Positions 58,367-64,000 of a stretch of 64,000 nucleotides of DNA are shown piece after piece. The notes under the pieces are model-generated. The model was not told the origin of the DNA and searched no databases. It saw only the letters and a program-made list of their open reading frames with translations. The position numbers and the translations under genes are program-made. The stretch's first letter is position 1. Each line of letters begins with the position of its first letter. Source of the stretch: Pigmentiphaga aceris. GTDB taxonomy: Bacteria > Pseudomonadota > Gammaproteobacteria > Burkholderiales > Burkholderiaceae_B. Where the stretch lies: positions 4,898,001 through 4,962,000 of the forward strand of contig NZ_CP043046.1 of the NCBI RefSeq assembly GCF_008119665.1, given 5' to 3'.

Positions 58367-60040
58367 ATGAGCACAATCAGCGCCCGTGCGGACGCAAGCG
58401 GTCAGCCGCGTCCGATGACCAAGGAAGAGCGAAAAGTGATTTTCGCTTCGTCATTAGGCACGGTTTTCGAGTGGTACGACTTTTATCTATACGGTTCGCT
58501 CGCGGCGATCATTGCACGCCATTTCTTCTCGGGCGTGAATGAAACTGCAGCATTCATCTTTGCCTTGATGGCCTTCGCGGCCGGTTTTGCCGTTCGACCC
58601 TTCGGTGCACTGGTATTCGGTCGCCTGGGTGACCTGGTTGGCCGCAAGCACACCTTCCTGATCACCATCTTGCTGATGGGCGTGTCCACCTTCCTGGTGG
58701 GTATCTTGCCGGCTTACGCCTCGATTGGTATCACTGCCCCGATCATTCTGATCGTGCTGCGGCTGGTCCAGGGCCTGGCGCTCGGTGGCGAGTACGGTGG
58801 CGCAGCAACCTACGTTGCCGAGCACGCGCCGCACGGCAAGCGCGGTTTCTACACCAGCTGGATCCAGACTACCGCCACGCTTGGACTGTTCCTGTCCCTG
58901 CTGGTGATCCTGGGCGTTCGCACCTGGCTGGGTGAAGATGCCTTCATCGCCTGGGGATGGCGCATTCCGTTCCTGGTGTCGATCGTGCTGCTTGGCATTT
59001 CCGTCTGGATCCGCCTGCAACTGAGCGAATCGCCTGCCTTCAAGCGCATGAAGGAAGAAGGCACGGTCTCGAAGGCACCGCTGAAGGAATCCTTCGGTCA
59101 GTGGGGCAATCTGAAGCTGGTGCTGCTGGCACTGTTCGGCCTGACCGCTGGTCAAGCCGTGGTCTGGTACACGGGACAGTTCTACGCGCTGTTCTTCCTG
59201 ACCCAGACACTGAAGGTAGAGGCGACCACCGCCAATATCTACATTGCCATCGCGCTGCTGCTGGGTACGCCGTTCTTTGTGGTGTTCGGGATTCTGTCTG
59301 ACAAGATCGGTCGCAAACCGATCATTCTGGCGGGCTGCCTGCTGGCCATCCTGACCTACTTCCCGGTGTTCAAGGCGATTACGCACTACGCCAATCCGGC
59401 ACTGGAAACCGCCCAGGCCAATGCGCCGGTAGTGGTGGTGGCCGACCCGAAGACCTGCTCATTCCAGTTCAACCCGGTCGGCACCGCGCAGTTCGTCACG
59501 TCTTGCGACCTTGCCAAATCCTTCCTGGCAGCCAATTCGGTCAACTACGACAACCAGGCGGCTGCGCCGGGAAGCGTGGCGCAGATCAAGATTGGCGACA
59601 AGGTCATCACGTCCTTTGAAGGTCGTGGCCTGTCGGCAGACGAGCTGAAGACACGCACGGCAGACCTGCGCAAGAACCTGACCGATGGCATTCGCGCCGC
59701 AGGCTACCCGGCCAAGGCAGACCCGGCGAAGATCAATCCCGTGGTCACGGTTGCTTTGCTGACCTACCTGGTCTTGCTGGTAACGATGGTGTACGGGCCG
59801 ATTGCGGCGATGCTGGTGGAAATGTTCCCGACGCGTATCCGCTACACCTCAATGAGTCTGCCGTATCACATTGGTAACGGTTGGTTCGGCGGGTTCCTGC
59901 CCACGACCTCGTTTGCCATCGTCGCGGCCACCGGCAATATCTATAGTGGCCTGTGGTATCCGATCGTGATCGCTGCCATGACCTTGGTGATCGGCACGCT
60001 CTTCGTACGAGAAACCAAGAACAATCGCATCGAAGACTGA
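58367..60040 (+). CDS. MFS transporter, metabolite:H+ symporter (MHS) family, with large inserted domain
   Basis: 557 aa from ATG 58367 (MSTISARADASG); GGGAG lies nine bases upstream, while the ATG at 58358 directly abuts it. Twelve-helix MHS type: FEWYDFYLYGSLAAIIARHF, VRPFGALVFGRLGDLVGRKH, QGLALGGEYGGAATYVAEHA, DKIGRKPII and IRYTSMSLPYHIGNGWFGGF. Between helices 8-9 region (about 345) and the next helix (about 460) sits an insert of about 115 residues (KTCSFQFNPVGTAQF..., KIGDKVITSFEGRGLSADEL) not present in KgtP or ProP. The family imports carboxylates or osmolytes by proton symport. It follows the TctDE-like pair and is probably controlled by it. Confidence 0.92.
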   Translation: MSTISARADASGQPRPMTKEERKVIFASSLGTVFEWYDFYLYGSLAAIIARHFFSGVNETAAFIFALMAFAAGFAVRPFGALVFGRLGDLVGRKHTFLITILLMGVSTFLVGILPAYASIGITAPIILIVLRLVQGLALGGEYGGAATYVAEHAPHGKRGFYTSWIQTTATLGLFLSLLVILGVRTWLGEDAFIAWGWRIPFLVSIVLLGISVWIRLQLSESPAFKRMKEEGTVSKAPLKESFGQWGNLKLVLLALFGLTAGQAVVWYTGQFYALFFLTQTLKVEATTANIYIAIALLLGTPFFVVFGILSDKIGRKPIILAGCLLAILTYFPVFKAITHYANPALETAQANAPVVVVADPKTCSFQFNPVGTAQFVTSCDLAKSFLAANSVNYDNQAAAPGSVAQIKIGDKVITSFEGRGLSADELKTRTADLRKNLTDGIRAAGYPAKADPAKINPVVTVALLTYLVLLVTMVYGPIAAMLVEMFPTRIRYTSMSLPYHIGNGWFGGFLPTTSFAIVAATGNIYSGLWYPIVIAAMTLVIGTLFVRETKNNRIED

Positions 60041-60096
60041 TCTTTCTTGCGCCAGACCGTCCGTCGGCAAGCCCGGCGGACATTGAACGGCCCCCG

Positions 60097-60124
60097 ACGG
60101 CCCCCGCTTGGGGGCCGTTTTTTT
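60097..60124 (+). terminator. Intrinsic terminator after the MHS transporter gene
   Basis: ACGGCCCCC and GGGGGCCGT form a 9-bp stem with a 4-nt loop followed by TTTTTT. Confidence 0.88.
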
Positions 60125-60128
60125 ACAC

Positions 60129-60157
60129 TTGTTTAGATACATTCATGGATGTATATT
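60129..60157 (+). promoter_or_regulatory. RND operon promoter with overlapping AcrR/TetR-type operator
   Basis: TTGTTT (60129-60134), a 17-bp spacer and TATATT (60152-60157) make a sigma-70 promoter. Inside it ATACATTCATGGATGTAT (60137-60154) is a near-perfect palindrome (8 of 9 pairs) closely resembling AcrR-type operators with ACAT/ATGT half-sites. No TetR gene adjoins, so the repressor would act from elsewhere. Confidence 0.65.
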
Positions 60158-60305
60158 TCAACTCCTGCCATGGCAGCAATATTGACGCCGCCTTTGCCGC
60201 ACTGCACCATTCAATACCTACACTGGCTCAGTCATCCTTCAGCAAGAAAGGGTGGCGTATCGTCATTGGCCATTACCGATTCCGTTTATTTTCCCGAGGC
60301 GTTTG

Positions 60306-61526
60306 ATGCTCGTTCCCCGACACACTCTGCGACTGACCACGGCAGCCTGCCTGGTTGCTCTGACCACTTTGGCCGCATGCGGCAAAAAGGCGGAGCAAGC
60401 GCCTGCTGCCCCGCCAGCCCCCGTGAAAGTGGGCGTGGTCACGCTGCAACCCCAGCAATACGCCTTGAACAACGAACTGCCTGGCCGGACTTCCGCCTTT
60501 GTGGTGGCAGAAGTGCGCCCGCAGGTAGGCGGCGTGATTCAAAAGCGCCTGTTCACTGAAGGCACGGACGTCAAGGCCGGCCAACAGCTCTATCAGATCA
60601 ATCCCGAGGTCTATCAAGCTTCGCTGGAAAGCGCGCGTGCGTCGCTGGCCCGGGCGGAAGCCAATGTGGCCGCCACCTCGTCGCGCGCCAAGCGCTACCA
60701 GGAACTGGTGGCAATCAACGCCATCAGCAAGCAGGAATTTGACGACACCAGCGCCACGCTGAAGCAGAACCAGGCCGATGTAGCCTCGGCGCGTGCAGCG
60801 GTGGAATCGGCACGCATCAATGTGGCCTACACCCGCGTGACCGCACCGATCTCCGGTCGCATCGGCATGTCGACGGTGACCCAGGGTGCGCTGGTCACGG
60901 CGAACCAGACCAACGCGTTGACGACTATCCATCAACTTGATCCCATCTACGTTGATCTTTCTCAATCAAGCACGCAATTGTTGAAGCTGAGACGTGATCT
61001 GGCTACTGGCAAGCTGCAAAGTGCCGGCCAGGACAAAGCGCGGGTGAAGCTGGTGCTGGAAGACGGCACCGTCTACGGCCAGGAAGGCGAGCTGCAATTC
61101 GCCAGCGTCGTGGTCGACCCGACCACCTCGGGCGTGACGCTGCGTGCCGTGTTCCCGAATCCGAAGCAGGAATTGCTGCCGGGCATGTTCGTGCGCGCCC
61201 GCCTGACCGAAGCGGTCGATGACAACGCCCTGCTGGTACCGCAGCAAGGCGTCACGCGTGACCAGAAGGGTCGTCCGACAGCACTCGTCGTCAACGCCGA
61301 GAACAAGGTCGAAATTCGCCAGCTCGAAGCCGGCCAGGCTGTTGGTGACAAGTGGGTGATCCAGTCTGGCCTGAAGGCTGGCGACCGCGTGATCGTCGAA
61401 GGCGTGCAACGCGTGAAGGCGGGTGCCACGGTTGAAGCGGTTCCTGCCGCGATTGCCGCCCCGGCTGCTGGTACGCCAGCGCCTGCGGCCGCCCCGGCCA
61501 CGCCGGCTCCCGCGCCGACGAAATAA
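60306..61526 (+). CDS. RND efflux periplasmic adaptor lipoprotein (AcrA/MexA family)
   Basis: 406 aa from ATG 60306 (MLVPRHTLRLTTAACLVALT); the longer open frame to 60252 lacks support. Lipoprotein signal with lipobox LAAC and Cys25. Then beta-barrel/lipoyl segments (VRPQVGGVIQKRLFTEGTDV, VTAPISGRIGMSTVTQGALV), a coiled-coil hairpin (about 105-170, ESARASLARAEANVAATSSR) and the membrane-proximal domain. The C-terminus is Ala/Pro-rich. The protein joins the inner-membrane RND pump to an outer-membrane TolC-type channel. The pump gene follows after 12 bp; an outer-membrane gene may lie beyond the window. Confidence 0.95.
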   Translation: MLVPRHTLRLTTAACLVALTTLAACGKKAEQAPAAPPAPVKVGVVTLQPQQYALNNELPGRTSAFVVAEVRPQVGGVIQKRLFTEGTDVKAGQQLYQINPEVYQASLESARASLARAEANVAATSSRAKRYQELVAINAISKQEFDDTSATLKQNQADVASARAAVESARINVAYTRVTAPISGRIGMSTVTQGALVTANQTNALTTIHQLDPIYVDLSQSSTQLLKLRRDLATGKLQSAGQDKARVKLVLEDGTVYGQEGELQFASVVVDPTTSGVTLRAVFPNPKQELLPGMFVRARLTEAVDDNALLVPQQGVTRDQKGRPTALVVNAENKVEIRQLEAGQAVGDKWVIQSGLKAGDRVIVEGVQRVKAGATVEAVPAAIAAPAAGTPAPAAAPATPAPAPTK

Positions 61527-61538
61527 GGAATCGCGTTC

Positions 61539-64000
61539 ATGGCAAAATTTTTCATCGATCGGCCCATCTTTGCGTGGGTGATCGCCATCGTCATCATGCT
61601 CGCGGGCGTGCTGGCGATCACCACCCTGCCGGTATCCCAATACCCGCAGATCGCGCCGCCCAAGGTCCAGATCAACGCCACCTACCCGGGTGCGTCGGCC
61701 AAGACCCTGGAAGACACGGTCACCCAGGTGATCGAGCAACGCATGAACGGTATCGACGGCCTGCGCTACATGGCCTCGACCAGCGATTCGTCGGGTACGG
61801 TACAGATCACGCTGACTTTCGAAGCGGGCACCAACCCTGACATCGCCCAGGTGCAGGTGCAGAACAAACTGCAACTTGCTACCGCCTTGCTGCCGCAGGA
61901 AGTGCAGCAACAAGGTATCCGGGTGTCCAAGGCCAGCGCGGGCTTCCTGATGGTGGCCGCCTTCGTGTCGACCAATGGCACGCAAGGTCGTGACGACCTG
62001 TCCGACTACGTGGCCGCCAACGTGCAGGACCCGATCAGCCGGGTGCCGGGCGTGGGTGACATCACCCTGTTCGGTTCGCAGTACGCCATGCGGATCTGGC
62101 TCGATCCGACAAAGCTCAACAGCTACAAGCTGACCACGGGTGACGTGCGCACTGCGCTTACCTCGCAGAACGCGCAGATCTCGGTCGGTCAATTGGGCGG
62201 CGCGCCGGCAGTGCCGGGCACGCAATTGAACGCGTCGATCAACGCCCAGAGCCGTCTGCAGACCGTCGAGCAATTCGGCAACGTGATCATGCGTGTGAAT
62301 CAGGACGGCTCGCAGGTTCGCCTGCGTGACGTCGCGCGCATTGAACTCGGTGCAGAAAACTACGGCTTCGACAGCAAGTTCAACGGCCAGCCCGCAGCCG
62401 GTTTTGCCATCAACCTGGCAACCGGTGCCAACGCGCTGAACACGGCGTCGGCAGTGAAGGCACGCTTGAAGGAATTGAGCGAATTCTTCCCAACCGGGAT
62501 GGAAATCCGTTATCCGTATGACACCACGCCCTTCGTGAAGATTTCCATCGAAGGCGTGATCCAGACACTGGCCGAAGCAATTCTGCTGGTGTTCCTGGTG
62601 ATGTACCTGTTCCTGCAGAACTTCCGCGCCACATTGATCCCGACGATTGCGGTGCCCGTGGTGCTATTGGGTACCTTCGGGGTGCTGGCGGCGGCCGGGT
62701 TCTCCATCAATACCCTGACCATGTTCGGCATGGTGCTGGCCATCGGGCTATTGGTGGACGATGCCATCGTGGTGGTGGAAAACGTCGAGCGGGTGATGGC
62801 GGAAGAAGGCTTGTCGCCAACCGAAGCTACGCGTAAATCGATGGGCCAGATTACCGGCGCACTGGTGGGTATTGCGCTGGTGCTGTCTGCAGTGTTCGTG
62901 CCGATGGCCTTCTTCGGTGGCTCGGTGGGCGCGATCTATCGCCAGTTCTCGATCACGATCGTGTCGTCGATGGCACTGTCGGTGGTGGTGGCACTGACGC
63001 TTACGCCTGCGCTGTGCGCAACCATGCTCAAGCCGATTCCGAAGGGCCATCACGGTGCCAAAAAGGGCTTCTTCGGCTGGTTCAACCGCAATTTCGACCG
63101 CGCCACAGCCAAGTACGAAGCCTCGGTCGCGCACATTCTGCGTCGTGGCATCCCTTACCTGGTGATGTATCTGGTGCTGGTCGGTGGCATGGTGTTCCTG
63201 TTCACCAAGCTGCCCAGTTCCTTCCTGCCTGATGAAGATCAGGGGATTCTGTTCACGCAGATTCAGCTGCCGGCCAATGCGTCGATGGAACGCACGCAAG
63301 GCGTGGTGTCGCAGGTAGAAAAGCACTATATGGAGAACGAGAAAGACAACGTCAACTCGATCTTCACGGTAACCGGCTTCAGCTTCGCCGGCCGTGGCCA
63401 GAACATGGCGATCGGCTTCGTGAGCCTGAAAGACTGGAGCCAGCGCAAGACGCCCGAGTCCAAGGCAGGCGGTATCGTCGGCCGGGCAATGGGTGCGTTC
63501 TCGCAGATTCGCGACGCCTCGGTGTTCGCCTTCCCGCCGCCAGCCATTATTGAACTGGGTAACGCCACCGGCTTCGACTTCATGCTGCAAGACCGTGCCG
63601 GTCTGGGTCACGAAGCACTGATGCAGGCGCGTGGTCAGTTGCTGGGCTTGGCGGCACAGCAGCCGGGCGTGCTGAGTCAGGTGCGTCCGAACGGCATGGA
63701 CGACACACCGCAGTACCAGGTTGACGTCGATTTCGAGAAATCCAGCGCGCTGGGCATCGCGGTCAGCGACATCAACGCCACCTTGTCGACGGCATGGGGC
63801 GGCGCGTACATCAATGACTTCATCGACAAGGGTCGCGTGAAGAAGGTGTACCTGATGGCAGACGCGAAGTTCCGCATGCTGCCAAGCGATCTGGACCGCT
63901 GGTACGTGCGCAACAACCAGAACGAGATGGTGCCGTTCTCGGCATTCGCCACCGGACGCTGGGTCACGGGTTCGCCCAAGCTTGAGCGTTACAACGGCGT
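61539..64000 (+). CDS. RND multidrug efflux transporter (AcrB/MexB, HAE1 family), truncated by window end
   Basis: ATG 61539 ([20 protein letters not shown]) opens a frame that runs to the end of the window (820 codons of an expected 1040-1060). TM1 at about 10-28, porter domain segments ([60 protein letters not shown]), the proton-relay pair in [19 protein letters not shown], and the second periplasmic loop beginning [20 protein letters not shown]. It exports drugs, dyes and detergents driven by proton influx. It forms a trimer with the adaptor encoded upstream. The C-terminal third is missing only because the window stops. Confidence 0.96.
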   Translation, partial: MAKFFIDRPIFAWVIAIVIMLAGVLAITTLPVSQYPQIAPPKVQINATYPGASAKTLEDTVTQVIEQRMNGIDGLRYMASTSDSSGTVQITLTFEAGTNPDIAQVQVQNKLQLATALLPQEVQQQGIRVSKASAGFLMVAAFVSTNGTQGRDDLSDYVAANVQDPISRVPGVGDITLFGSQYAMRIWLDPTKLNSYKLTTGDVRTALTSQNAQISVGQLGGAPAVPGTQLNASINAQSRLQTVEQFGNVIMRVNQDGSQVRLRDVARIELGAENYGFDSKFNGQPAAGFAINLATGANALNTASAVKARLKELSEFFPTGMEIRYPYDTTPFVKISIEGVIQTLAEAILLVFLVMYLFLQNFRATLIPTIAVPVVLLGTFGVLAAAGFSINTLTMFGMVLAIGLLVDDAIVVVENVERVMAEEGLSPTEATRKSMGQITGALVGIALVLSAVFVPMAFFGGSVGAIYRQFSITIVSSMALSVVVALTLTPALCATMLKPIPKGHHGAKKGFFGWFNRNFDRATAKYEASVAHILRRGIPYLVMYLVLVGGMVFLFTKLPSSFLPDEDQGILFTQIQLPANASMERTQGVVSQVEKHYMENEKDNVNSIFTVTGFSFAGRGQNMAIGFVSLKDWSQRKTPESKAGGIVGRAMGAFSQIRDASVFAFPPPAIIELGNATGFDFMLQDRAGLGHEALMQARGQLLGLAAQQPGVLSQVRPNGMDDTPQYQVDVDFEKSSALGIAVSDINATLSTAWGGAYINDFIDKGRVKKVYLMADAKFRMLPSDLDRWYVRNNQNEMVPFSAFATGRWVTGSPKLERYNG

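Overview
The window is high-GC, gene-dense bacterial chromosome. Gene content and order point to a betaproteobacterium of the order Burkholderiales, most like Alcaligenaceae (Bordetella/Achromobacter relatives). The evidence is the recA-recX / sucC-sucD / terC block, the hemC-hemD-hemX-hemY run, a TctDE-type two-component pair beside an MHS-family transporter, and an AcrAB-type RND operon. Genus and species cannot be fixed from the sequence alone. No insertion sequence, prophage, integrase or CRISPR array was seen.

Layout. 1-7.2 kb: start of a GMC oxidoreductase diverging from a LysR regulator; then, reading leftward, htpG, a spermidine-synthase-like gene and an adenosine/adenine deaminase; a DUF6880-like orphan diverges from htpG. 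7.3-26.9 kb: a large chemotaxis cluster, all on the minus strand. In transcription order it holds a short non-canonical MCP, cheY, a STAS protein, cheA, cheW, five MCPs in tandem, a response-regulator/EAL protein, cheR, cheD and cheB. 26.9-30.1 kb: a MocR regulator diverging from an EamA exporter and a LysE-type exporter. 30.1-36 kb: parC, parE, a 56-aa membrane protein and an MFS transporter. 36-37.4 kb: tRNA-Arg(CCT), two small membrane proteins and a YfcF-like glutathione transferase. 37.5-41.9 kb: hisC, a PAS histidine kinase, a FAH-family hydrolase and ppa. 42.1-49.3 kb: hemCDXY diverging from ppc. 49.5-55.8 kb: a near-palindromic pair of DnaA-box-like sites, a 36-aa prepilin-like ORF, terC behind a probable riboswitch, sucCD, recX and recA with a LexA-box promoter. 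55.8-60.1 kb: response regulator, sensor kinase and MHS transporter. 60.1-64 kb: an RND adaptor and pump operon with an AcrR-type operator; the pump runs off the window.

How the parts work together. The chemotaxis cluster encodes a complete phosphorelay (CheA, CheW, CheY) and a full adaptation set (CheR, CheB, CheD). It also holds six receptors and a possible c-di-GMP phosphodiesterase output, but no cheZ or flagellar gene lies in the window. Its most striking feature is the tandem receptor set. The five canonical MCPs share nearly the same signalling domain and C-terminal tail, but I count 5, 3, 4, 6 and 1 HAMP-like units in them, and one looks like a mosaic of two neighbours. This looks like repeat-driven diversification of receptor stalk length within one locus.

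Other regulatory signals read directly from the DNA are a sigma-32-like promoter at htpG, a FliA-like promoter ahead of the chemotaxis cluster, a terminator inside that cluster, a terminator/anti-terminator leader at terC, a LexA box at recA and a palindromic operator over the RND promoter. All family assignments come from reading translated sequence and recalling families; no database search was run.
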